A DNA stretch of 64,000 nucleotides, from NCBI GenBank assembly GCA_963811885.1, contig CAWETB010000002.1:372001-436000 (forward strand), read 5' to 3'. The notes under the pieces were generated by a model that had not been told where the DNA came from, did no database searches, and saw only the letters and a program-made list of their open reading frames with translations. The position numbers were made by a program, and so were the translations under genes. The DNA is from Gaiellasilicea sp963811885. GTDB lineage: Bacteria > Actinomycetota > Thermoleophilia > Gaiellales > Gaiellaceae. Below are positions 54,664 through 62,042 of the stretch, piece by piece; position 1 is the stretch's first letter, and every line of letters starts with the position of its first letter.

Positions 54664-55691
54664 ATGAGCAGCACGGATGTCGCGACCGTCAAGAAGTTCC
54701 TCAACAACCCCGACGACCTCGTGCCGGAGTCGCTTGCGGGCCTGGCCTCGGCGCACGCCGACCTGCTGACGGTCGACCAGGAGAACCAAATCGTCGTCCG
54801 CGCGGGTGCGCCCGTGAGCGGCAAGGTCGGGCTCGTCTCCGGCGGTGGCTCGGGTCACGAGCCGATGCACGGCGGCTTCGTGGGCCTCGGCATGCTCGAC
54901 GCCGCCTGTCCGGGCGCCGTCTTCACCTCGCCGGTTCCCGACCAGATGCTCGCTGCGACGAAGGCCGTCGACGGCGGCGCCGGCGTCGTTCACATCGTCA
55001 AGAACTACACCGGCGACGTCCTCAACTTCCGCATGGCCGAGGAGTTGGCGGGTGACGAGGGGATCCAGGTGGAGTCCATCCTCACGAACGACGACGTCGC
55101 AGTGGAGGACAGCCTCTACACGGCCGGTCGCCGCGGTGTCGGCGTCACGGTGCTCGTCGAGAAGATCGCCGGCGCCAAGGCCGAGGCCGGCGGCACGCTC
55201 GCCGAGGTCGCGCGGAATCGCACGGAAGGTGAACGCTCAGGGACGGAGCTTCGGCGTCGCGCTGACATCTTGTGCGACGCCCGTCGTCGAACGGGCCGAT
55301 CTTCGAGATCGGTCCGGACGAGATGGAGTTCGGCGTCGGCATCCACGGCGAGCCCGGCCGGCGGCGCGACCGCGTCAAGCCGGCGGCCGAGATCGTCGAG
55401 CAGATGACGACGGCGATCCTCGCCGATCTCGACCCGCCCTCCGGCGCGAACGTGCTGGCGTTCGTGAACGGGCTCGGCGGGACGCCGTTGATCGAGCTCT
55501 ACCTCGTCTACAACGAGCTGACGAAGCAGCTCGAGCAGCACGGTCTGACCGCGACGCGGAATCTCGTCGGCAACTACATCACGAGCCTCGAGATGGCAGG
55601 CGTCTCGATCACGCTGCTCGTGCTCGACGACGAGCTGACGGCCCTGTGGGATGCTCCGGTGCACACGCCGGCGCTGCGGTGGGGCGTGTAG
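54664..55691 (+). CDS. dhaK: Dihydroxyacetone kinase subunit DhaK (two frameshifts)
   Basis: Substrate-binding subunit of about 341 residues that holds dihydroxyacetone as a covalent hemiaminal on a His. Seen are VSGGGSGHEPMHGGFVG (residues 58-75), FTSPVPDQMLAATKAVD, VHIVKNYTGDVLNF, and, after repair, FEIGPDEMEFGVGIHGEPG with the substrate-linked His, then GLGGTPLIELYLVYNEL. Extra bases at about 55216 and 55283 displace about 22 codons of ARIARKVNAQGRSFGVALTS. AGGAGG overlaps the glpF stop and serves the ATG. Confidence 0.88.
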
Positions 55692-55713
55692 AGGGATGGA
55701 GGAAGGAGCGAGC

Positions 55714-56347
55714 GTGGATGCTGGCACGGTGCGACGGCTGGCTCGCCGCTTCGGCGGCGTCGATCCGCGAGCAGCGCGACTATCTGACCCAGCTCGACGC
55801 TGCGATCGGCGATGCCGATCACGGCGCGAACATGGACCGCGGGTTCGCGGCTGTGGTCGAGCGGCTCGATGGCGAGGATCCCTCGCATCCGCCTGGCAAG
55901 CTGCTGTTGACGGCAGGCTCCACGCTCGTCTCCACCGTCGGCGGCGCCAGTGGCCCGCTCTGGGGCACGGCGCTACGCCGCGCCGGGCGGACGCTCGGAG
56001 ACGCCGAGACGTTCGGTGCGGAAGAGCTCGTCGCCGCGCTCGACGCCGCGCTCGCAGGCGTCGTCGAGCTCGGGGCGGCGAGCGAGGGCGAGAAGACGAT
56101 GGTCGATGCGCTCGCCCCCGCAGTGCGAACGCTGCGCGAGCGCGTCGACGGCGGCACCGACCTCGCCGCGGCACTCACCGCCGCCCGCGAGGCCGGAGAA
56201 GAAGGCATGCGGGCGACGGTGCCGCTGCAGGCGCGCAAGGGCCGAGCGTCGTACCTGGGAGAGCGGTCGATCGGCCATCAGGACCCGGGGGCGACGTCGA
56301 CTGCCCTCATCCTCGCGGCGCTCGAGCAGTCGGCCGCGGCGGCGTGA
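55714..56347 (+). CDS. dhaL: Dihydroxyacetone kinase subunit DhaL
   Basis: ADP-binding subunit of about 210 residues; its bound nucleotide is re-phosphorylated by DhaM. The Asp-rich magnesium site is LDAAIGDADHGANMDRGF, with GGASGPLWGTAL, EGEKTMVDALAP and SIGHQDPGATSTALIL to the end. The unshifted frame would start at ATG 55718. Dropping an extra C at about 55738 gives a GTG start at 55714 and VDAGTVRRWLAASAASIREQ, the normal family N-terminus, with GGAAGGAG six bases upstream. Its stop overlaps the EI gene by one base. Confidence 0.9.
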
Positions 56348-58038
56348 TGCCAGCCACCGTGCTGACCGGCCTGGGCGCGTCTCCCGGGGTCGCCGTCGGC
56401 CGGGCCCTCGTCCTGCGGGACCTCACCACGAGCGGCGACCCACCCGACCCGGACGCTGCGCTCGCCGCGCTCGCCCGGGCGGCGGAGGAGCTCGGCGCTG
56501 CTGCGGCCTGCTTGCGCGAGGCCGCGCTCGCGGACGAGGCCGAGATCCTGGAGGCGAACCGGCTGATGGCCGAGGATCCCTCGCTCATCGCGCGTGTGCG
56601 TGACCTCGCGACCACGGCGCCGCCGGCCGAGGCGCTCAGGTCGGCAGCGGAGGAAATTGCGAGCCGGCTGGCCGCGCTGTCGGACCCGATGCTCGCCGCG
56701 CGCGCCGCGGACGTCCGCGAGGTCGGACGCCGTGCAGCCCGCATTGCGACCGGCGCGCCGGAGGTCCCGGCTCTGGACCGGGACACGATTCTCGTTGCGC
56801 GCGAGCTCGGGCCGGCCGAAGTCGCGGAGCTCGAGCTCGGCCAGGGCCGGATTGTCGCCGTCGCGCTGGCCGAGGGGTCCGCGACGGCACATGCCGCGAT
56901 CGTCGCTCGTTCGCTCGGCGTGCCGATGGCCGTCGCGCTCGGCGCGCCGATGACCGGGGTCGACGACGGCACGGTCCTGCTCCTCGACGGCGAGACGGGC
57001 AGCGTCTCGATCGATCCCGCAGGCGCGGAGCTGCACGAGGCGAGGAAGACGATGCGAGCCGGAGTCCGGCGGCGCCACGCGCTCGCTGCGCTGCGTGGTC
57101 TCCCCGTCGAGACCACGGACGGCCGCCGGATCGCACTCCTCTGCAACGCGGCGTCCGCGGCCGAGATCGATGCGGGGCTCGCTGCCGGTGCGAGCGGCGT
57201 TGGGCTGCTCCGGACCGAGCTCGCGTTCCTGCAGGCCCCGGCTTGGCCCACCGAGGCGGAGCACCTCGAGCAGCTCGAGCCATTGCTCCGGCGGCTGCGC
57301 GGCCGCGTGGCGACCGTGCGCACTCTCGATTTCGGCGCCGACAAGACCCCGCCCTTCCTCGCGGGCACGGAGGAGCGCGGCCTGGCGCTGACGCTCTCGA
57401 GGCCACAGGAGCTCGGAGCGCAGCTGCGCGCGATCGCGCATGCAGGCGCCGGCACACACCTGCGGCTGCTGCTGCCGCTCGTCGAGACTGCCCACCAGGT
57501 CAGAACCGTTCGCGCGCTCCTCCACAGTGCCCTCGGTGAAGACCATGCGATCCAGGTCGGAGCGATGATCGAGACGCCCGCGGCGGCCCGCCGGGCGACG
57601 GAGATCGCGCTCGAGGCCGACTTCCTGTCGATCGGGACGAACGATCTCGTCGCGAGCACGCTCGACCTGCATCGCGAGCTGCCGCTCGCCTCGGCGAGCA
57701 CGGCGGCGGATCCTGCTGTGCTCACTCACGTCGCATCGGTCGTCCATGCCGCCCACGAGGCCGCGATCACCGTCGAGATCTGCGGGGAAGCCGCCGGCAT
57801 TCCGGAGCTCGTAGCAATCTTCGTCGGTCTGGGCGTCGACGAGCTCAGCGTCGCAGCGGCCGGAATCGACGCCGTTCGCAGCGTCGTCCGGGCGCTCTCA
57901 GCCGAGCGGGCCGCGGACCTCGCGCGCGAGGCGCTCCTGGCGCCCTCCGCCGACGCCGTGCTCGAGCTCGTCCGCTCAGGTGAGGTTGGCGACGAGCTCC
58001 GTGAGGCGCTCGAGGGCCTCGGCGGCATCCGCGCCTGA
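56347..58038 (+). CDS. ptsI: PTS enzyme I (PEP-protein phosphotransferase)
   Basis: Enzyme I of 563 residues starting the phosphate chain from PEP to HPr. It opens GLGASPGVAVGRAL; the phosphorylated His lies in GSATAHAAIVARSLGVPMAV (about residue 182); the PEP-binding domain has GVGLLRTELAFL, RTLDFGADKTPPF, GAMIETPAAA and the active-site Cys in EICGEAAG. No sugar permease is nearby, so it most likely serves DhaM only. Its end overlaps the convergent HPr gene by 63 bases. Confidence 0.93.
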   Translation: MPATVLTGLGASPGVAVGRALVLRDLTTSGDPPDPDAALAALARAAEELGAAAACLREAALADEAEILEANRLMAEDPSLIARVRDLATTAPPAEALRSAAEEIASRLAALSDPMLAARAADVREVGRRAARIATGAPEVPALDRDTILVARELGPAEVAELELGQGRIVAVALAEGSATAHAAIVARSLGVPMAVALGAPMTGVDDGTVLLLDGETGSVSIDPAGAELHEARKTMRAGVRRRHALAALRGLPVETTDGRRIALLCNAASAAEIDAGLAAGASGVGLLRTELAFLQAPAWPTEAEHLEQLEPLLRRLRGRVATVRTLDFGADKTPPFLAGTEERGLALTLSRPQELGAQLRAIAHAGAGTHLRLLLPLVETAHQVRTVRALLHSALGEDHAIQVGAMIETPAAARRATEIALEADFLSIGTNDLVASTLDLHRELPLASASTAADPAVLTHVASVVHAAHEAAITVEICGEAAGIPELVAIFVGLGVDELSVAAAGIDAVRSVVRALSAERAADLAREALLAPSADAVLELVRSGEVGDELREALEGLGGIRA

Positions 58039-58248
58039 GGCCGAGATGACGAGCTCGGTGCCGCCGGTCGCACCGAGAGCGAGCACGTCGAGGATGCTCT
58101 TCGCGTTCGCCGTCCGTCCGTTCACGGAGACCGTGACCTCCGCCTCCGCGCGCGCGGCCTCGCGGACGAACGCGCCGGCAGGACGCGCGTGCAGCGCGAC
58201 GCCATCGGGCAGCCTGACGGGGGCGACGAGCTCAGAGCTTGACGGCAT
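57976..58248 (-). CDS. ptsH: Phosphocarrier protein HPr
   Basis: A 90-residue HPr with the phosphorylated His in ALHARPAGAFV (about residue 20) and the regulatory-serine region NAKSILDVLALGA. It passes phosphate from enzyme I to DhaM. It overlaps dhaM upstream by 17 bases and the ptsI end antisense by 63 bases, so the two PTS proteins may be balanced by transcript interference. Confidence 0.92.
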   Translation of the reverse strand: MPSSSELVAPVRLPDGVALHARPAGAFVREAARAEAEVTVSVNGRTANAKSILDVLALGATGGTELVISASGADAAEALERLTELVANLT

Positions 58249-58639
58249 GGCGCGCCTCCTCCGCCGCGCGCAACACGCCGTCTGCGTCCTCGCCGATCGA
58301 GGCGGTGACGCCCGCTGCGACCGCTCCCTCGACGAGCGGCGCGTCGGCGATGCGAAGGCGTGCGCGTTCGTCTGGGTCGAGCTCACCGAGAGCCGCCTTC
58401 ACCGCGAGGACACTGCTCCCGAGATCCATCAGGACGACGGATCCGGAGCCCTGCGCGCCGCGTCGCAGCGCCTCGTACACACGCAGGCCGTCCGACCCGA
58501 GCGTCTCGCCGGGCCCACCGCCGATGGCCTCGACCCGGACGTCCGGCCCTGCCACCTGGCCGACCAGATCGGCGACGCCGTCTGCGAGAGAGGCGCTGTG
58601 GGAGACGATCACGAGTCCGACGAAGCCGTTGTCCGTCAT
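58232..58639 (-). CDS. dhaM: Dihydroxyacetone kinase phosphodonor DhaM (EIIA-Man domain)
   Basis: A 135-residue EIIA-mannose-type protein that takes phosphate from HPr and passes it to ADP on DhaL. The N-terminal GLVIVSHSASLADGVADLV carries the active-site His, and GSVVLMDLGSSVLAVKAAL and DAPLVEGAVAAGVTASIG follow. Single-domain form; HPr and EI domains found fused in some DhaM proteins are separate genes here. ATG at 58639 is preferred for TAGAAT seven bases upstream, indicating a leaderless message. Confidence 0.9.
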   Translation of the reverse strand: MTDNGFVGLVIVSHSASLADGVADLVGQVAGPDVRVEAIGGGPGETLGSDGLRVYEALRRGAQGSGSVVLMDLGSSVLAVKAALGELDPDERARLRIADAPLVEGAVAAGVTASIGEDADGVLRAAEEARHAVKL

Positions 58640-58675
58640 CGCGAGTATTCTACAATGTCGAACAGCATTCGACAA
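58629..58675. promoter_or_regulatory. Divergent dhaM/iclR promoters around a shared operator
   Basis: Central operator TGTCGAA-CAGCA-TTCGACA (58656-58674), perfect seven-base arms. Minus strand: TTGTCG (58670-58675), 17 bases, TAGAAT (58647-58652) for dhaM. Plus strand: TTGTCC (58629-58634), 16 bases, TACAAT (58651-58656) for iclR. The operator covers the dhaM -35 and spacer and the expected start of the iclR transcript, so one bound dimer could block both. Confidence 0.72.
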
Positions 58676-58685
58676 TGAAAGACTC

Positions 58686-59453
58686 ATGATTCAATCCGTC
58701 GACCGCGCCGTGCGCATTCTGAAGACCCTGAGCGGAGGCACCGGCCGCCTCGGCGTCAGCGAGATCGCGGTCCGGCTCGACCTCGCCAAGGGGACCGTGC
58801 ACGGGCTCCTGCGGACGCTGCAGTCGCACGGCCTGGTCGAGCAGCACGCCGACAGCGACAAGTATCAGCTGGGGCCGGAGCTGCTGAACCTGAGCAATCG
58901 GTACCTCGACCTGAACGAGCTACGCTCGCGCGCGCTGGCCTGGTCGGAGCTGCTCGCGCTGCGGACCCAGGAGGCGGTTCGGGTCGCTGTCCTCCATGGC
59001 CGGGGTGCGCTCGTCGTCCACCACGTCTTCCGCCCCGATTCGACCCTCCAGATCCTCGAGGTCGGTTCCGTGCTGCCGCTGCACGCGACTGCGCTCGGAA
59101 AGGCCGCTATCGCCTACCTGGACGAGGACACCGTCGAGGAGCTGCTCACGGACGAGCTGACCCGGTTGACAGGCCACACGCTGACCGGCCCGGCCGCCGT
59201 TCGGCGCGAGCTCGAGTTCGTGCGCACGCGCGGCTTCGCCCGTGAGCGCGAGGAGGCGATCCTCGGCGAAGGTGGCATCGCCGCGGGCATCTTCGCCCGG
59301 TCAGGCGAGCCGGTGGGAGCGATCGGGATCGCAGGCCCGCGCGAGCGGATCCTGCGTGGCGGGCGCGAGCCCGCGCTCGCGGCGCACGTGATCGAGGCGG
59401 CGCGCGGTGTCTCCCGCGATCTCGGCGCCGCCCGCTGGCCCGCCTCGGGGTAG
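58686..59453 (+). CDS. IclR-family transcriptional regulator
   Basis: A 255-residue regulator. N-terminal winged helix: RILKTLSGGTGRLGVSEIAVRL, DLAKGTVHGLLRTLQSHGLVEQ (in parts), DSDKYQLGPELLNL. C-terminal ligand-binding domain: LLALRTQEAVRVAVLHG, LPLHATALGKAAIAYL and EGGIAAGIFARSGEPVGAIGIAGP (in parts). Position and operator sharing suggest that it represses glpF-dhaKL-ptsI and hpr-dhaM and itself, responding to glycerol or dihydroxyacetone. The effector is inference. Confidence 0.92.
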   Translation: MIQSVDRAVRILKTLSGGTGRLGVSEIAVRLDLAKGTVHGLLRTLQSHGLVEQHADSDKYQLGPELLNLSNRYLDLNELRSRALAWSELLALRTQEAVRVAVLHGRGALVVHHVFRPDSTLQILEVGSVLPLHATALGKAAIAYLDEDTVEELLTDELTRLTGHTLTGPAAVRRELEFVRTRGFAREREEAILGEGGIAAGIFARSGEPVGAIGIAGPRERILRGGREPALAAHVIEAARGVSRDLGAARWPASG

Positions 59454-59460
59454 CAGCCGC

Positions 59461-59509
59461 TGTGACGCAGCCGTCCGGCTCGGCTCGACGCCGTGTGACG
59501 CAGCCGTCC
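59461..59509 (+). repeat. Two direct repeats upstream of the SIMPL gene
   Basis: TGTGACGCAGCCGTCC occurs at 59461-59476 and again at 59494-59509, identical, 33 bases apart (about three helical turns). They fill the gap between the iclR stop and the SIMPL gene and may be regulator half-sites. Confidence 0.55.
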
Positions 59510-59528
59510 CCGGCGGCGTACACACGGC

Positions 59529-60224
59529 ATGAAAACTCGACTCCTCCCCATCGCAGGGCTTCTGACCTTCGTCGCCGTGTTCGCCGCCGTCTCGCTCCCC
59601 GGGCCGGCGTCGAGCGCCGCCGCCGAGGCCGGAGGCATCACCGTCCAGGGCACGGCCTACGTGGCCTCCGTGCCCGACCGGGCAGAGCTGTCCTTCGGCG
59701 TCGAGAGCCAGGGCCAGACGGCGAAGGCCGCCCTGGCCGCGAACGCGACCGAGATGCGGCGCGTGATCGCCGCCGTCAAGGCCGCCGGCGGCACCGACGT
59801 GAAGACGCAGTCGGTCTCGCTCTCGCCCCGCTACAACGAGACGAACGAGGTGCAGGCGTTCGTCGCCACGAACACGGTCTCGGCCACGATCAAGGACGTC
59901 GCCAAGGCCGGCGCCCTGATCGATGCCGCCGTCAACGCCGGCGCGAACCAGGTCTACGGGCCGTCGCTCTCGAGCGGCGACCAGGCCGAGCTCTACCGCA
60001 ACGCCCTCAAGGCCGCGGTCGCCGACGCCCGCGCCAGCGCGCAGGCGCTCGCCGCGGCGTCGAACCTCTCGCTCGGCCGCATCACCGCGATCGTCGAGGG
60101 CGGCGGCTCGTCGCCGCAGCCGTTCGCCGCGGCAGAGAAGGCGATGGACGCCGGCTCCACCCCGATCGAGCCCGGGACGCAGCAGGTGACCGCGGTCGTC
60201 TCGGTCACGTTCTCGGTCTCCTAG
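59529..60224 (+). CDS. SIMPL-domain (DUF541) exported protein
   Basis: A 231-residue protein with a signal peptide (LLPIAGLLTFVAVFAAVSLPGPASSAAA) and a SIMPL/DUF541 domain: ITVQGTAYVASVPDRAELSFGVESQGQTAKAAL (in parts), TQSVSLSPRYNET, NTVSATIKDVAKAGALIDAAVNAGANQV (in parts) and ARASAQALAAASNLSLGRI. Periplasmic or cell-surface role; related proteins affect oxidative-stress tolerance, but the function here is unknown. Confidence 0.87.
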   Translation: MKTRLLPIAGLLTFVAVFAAVSLPGPASSAAAEAGGITVQGTAYVASVPDRAELSFGVESQGQTAKAALAANATEMRRVIAAVKAAGGTDVKTQSVSLSPRYNETNEVQAFVATNTVSATIKDVAKAGALIDAAVNAGANQVYGPSLSSGDQAELYRNALKAAVADARASAQALAAASNLSLGRITAIVEGGGSSPQPFAAAEKAMDAGSTPIEPGTQQVTAVVSVTFSVS

Positions 60225-60231
60225 CCGTAGC

Positions 60232-60268
60232 GGACATGTCCCAGGGACAGACCCTGGGACATGTCCGG
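60232..60268. terminator. Bidirectional hairpin between SIMPL gene and amt
   Basis: CGGACATGTCCCAGGG, loop ACAGA, CCCTGGGACATGTCCG: sixteen perfect pairs. Lies between convergent genes. Contains the inner palindrome GGACATGTCC in each arm. Confidence 0.7.
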
Positions 60269-60279
60269 CTCGGCCGTCT

Positions 60280-61686
60280 CTAGCTCGTCGGCTCGACCAC
60301 GACTGCGCTCGTGGCCGTCGCCGCGGGCGACGGGCGCTGCGCGTGCGCAGGGCCCATGTGGCCGTGCGTCTCGGTGCCGTAGCCGCCGGGAACCGGGATG
60401 TAGAACTCGGGATAGCCCCACATGCCGTGCTCGGAGACGTCCAGACCGGCGGTCTCGACGTGCTCCTCGGTCCGGATCCCGATCGTGACCTTGAACAGCC
60501 AGAGGATCCCGAACGACGTGGCGAATGTGAACACGCCGACGGTGACCAGACCGAGCGCCTGGACGCCGAGCTGGTGCAGCCCGCCGCCGTAGAAGATGCC
60601 GCCACTCCCGGTCGCGAGCTTCTCCGCGAGCGCCGGCACGGTGAAGAAGCCGAGCGAGAGCGTGCCCCACACGCCGGCCATGCCGTGCGCCGAGAGCGCT
60701 CCGACCGGATCGTCGATCCCGATCCGCTCGACGAAGAGAACGCCCAGCACGACGATCGCCCCGGCGACGAGGCCGATCACGATCGCCGCCCACGGAGCGA
60801 CGAACGCGCACGCCGCCGTGATCGCGACGAGCGCCGCGATCGCGCCGTTCAGCATCATCGAGAGGTCGGGCTTCTTGATCACGAGCCAGGAGGTGATGAC
60901 GGCGCCGAGCACGCCGGCCGCCGCCGCGAGGTTCGTGTTCAGGGCGACGTACGCGAAGAAGCCGACGCCGCCGAAGTCGACGCTGAGCGTCGAGCCCGGG
61001 TTGAAGCCGAACCAGCCGAACCAGAGGATGATCACGCCGAGCGTGGTGAACGCCATGTTGTGACCGGGGATCGCGTTCGGCTTTCCGTCGGAGGCGAACT
61101 TGCCGATCCGCGGCCCCAGCAGGAGCGCCCCGGCCAGCCCGGCCAGCGCACCCTGGTAGTGGACGACCGTCGAGCCGGCGAAGTCCTGCATCCCCCTCGC
61201 GAACAGCCACCCGTCCGGGCTCCAGACCCAGTGCGAGACGAGCGAGTAGATCAGCGTGTAGGCGAAGCCGAACGCGAAGTAGACCCACAGCCGCGTGCGT
61301 TCGGCCATGGCGCCCCAGACGATCGCCAGCGACACGGCGCAGAAGACGACCTCGAACAGGTACCCCGCTGCCGCCGGGATCGAGGAGAACCAGCTGAACG
61401 GCGCCACTCCGACCGTCAGGAGCTCGTCGACCGACGGGAAGAAGCCGGAGCCGCCCCAGAGGGCGTTGCCGCCGTCGCCGAAGGCGATCCCGAAGCCGAC
61501 GAAGTAGTACACGATCGACGCGATCGCGAGGACGAGGACGTTCTTCGCGGCGATGTGGCCGACGTTCTTCATCCGCGTCAGCCCGGCCTCCAGGAAGGCG
61601 AAGCCCGCCTGCATGAACATCACGAGAATCGCGGCCAGGACGACCCAGATGGTGCTGCTTGCGATTGCCAGTTCCTTTGTCGTCAT
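60280..61686 (-). CDS. amt: Ammonium transporter
   Basis: Polytopic channel of 468 residues with eleven helices, importing ammonium. Twin pore histidines lie in STVVHYQGALAGLAGALLLG and in SAHGMAGVWGTLSLGFF; GHNMAFTTLGVIILWFGWFGFNPGS (in parts) is the family signature. No signal peptide is apparent. The last about 60 residues are cytoplasmic and end rich in Ala and Pro. It overlaps the PII gene upstream by ATGA, so trafficking is likely gated by that PII protein. Confidence 0.95.
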   Translation of the reverse strand: MTTKELAIASSTIWVVLAAILVMFMQAGFAFLEAGLTRMKNVGHIAAKNVLVLAIASIVYYFVGFGIAFGDGGNALWGGSGFFPSVDELLTVGVAPFSWFSSIPAAAGYLFEVVFCAVSLAIVWGAMAERTRLWVYFAFGFAYTLIYSLVSHWVWSPDGWLFARGMQDFAGSTVVHYQGALAGLAGALLLGPRIGKFASDGKPNAIPGHNMAFTTLGVIILWFGWFGFNPGSTLSVDFGGVGFFAYVALNTNLAAAAGVLGAVITSWLVIKKPDLSMMLNGAIAALVAITAACAFVAPWAAIVIGLVAGAIVVLGVLFVERIGIDDPVGALSAHGMAGVWGTLSLGFFTVPALAEKLATGSGGIFYGGGLHQLGVQALGLVTVGVFTFATSFGILWLFKVTIGIRTEEHVETAGLDVSEHGMWGYPEFYIPVPGGYGTETHGHMGPAHAQRPSPAATATSAVVVEPTS

Positions 61687-62033
61687 GCGACCTCGACCTC
61701 CTCGAGCCTCTCTCCGGTGCGGTTGTGGGTGACGTCGAACACGGGCGTGGTCCAGACGAGGCCGTCGCCGGACTCGTGCCCGGTGCGGGCGGCGTCCGCG
61801 ATCGCCTCGACCACTCTCGGGGCGAGCTCGTCCTTCACGAGGAAGAAGAGGTACGCCTTCGGCAGGAACCGCGACTCGAAGATCCGGCCGCGGTACTCGT
61901 GCGTGATCCCACGCTGGCGGCCGTGCCCGACCGCCTCGATCACGGTGACGCCGACGTGGCCGGTCTGGTCCTCGACGGCGTCCATGACGGTCTCGATCCG
62001 ATCCCGGACCACGACCGCTTCCACTTTGATCAT
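61683..62033 (-). CDS. PII-family nitrogen regulator with altered T-loop
   Basis: A 116-residue PII homologue: VTVIEAVGHGRQRG, T-loop ITHEYRGRIFESRFLPK, and GDGLVWTTPVFDVTHNRTGER, where the last Arg-Thr-Gly-Glu motif fits. In ordinary GlnB/GlnK the T-loop reads YRGAEY with the uridylylated Tyr51; here the position is Phe (YRGRIF), so uridylylation at that site is impossible. It could be regulated only by ligand binding or by another modification. Between glnA and amt, so likely the amt partner. Confidence 0.88.
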   Translation of the reverse strand: MIKVEAVVVRDRIETVMDAVEDQTGHVGVTVIEAVGHGRQRGITHEYRGRIFESRFLPKAYLFFLVKDELAPRVVEAIADAARTGHESGDGLVWTTPVFDVTHNRTGERLEEVEVA

Positions 62034-62042
62034 CGTCGCCTC

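Noticed and set aside
36489..55283. Programmed +1 frameshifting as an explanation for the split genes
   Set aside because: The sites share no slippery sequence, stop codon or downstream structure, and they hit many unrelated housekeeping genes. Sequence error is simpler.
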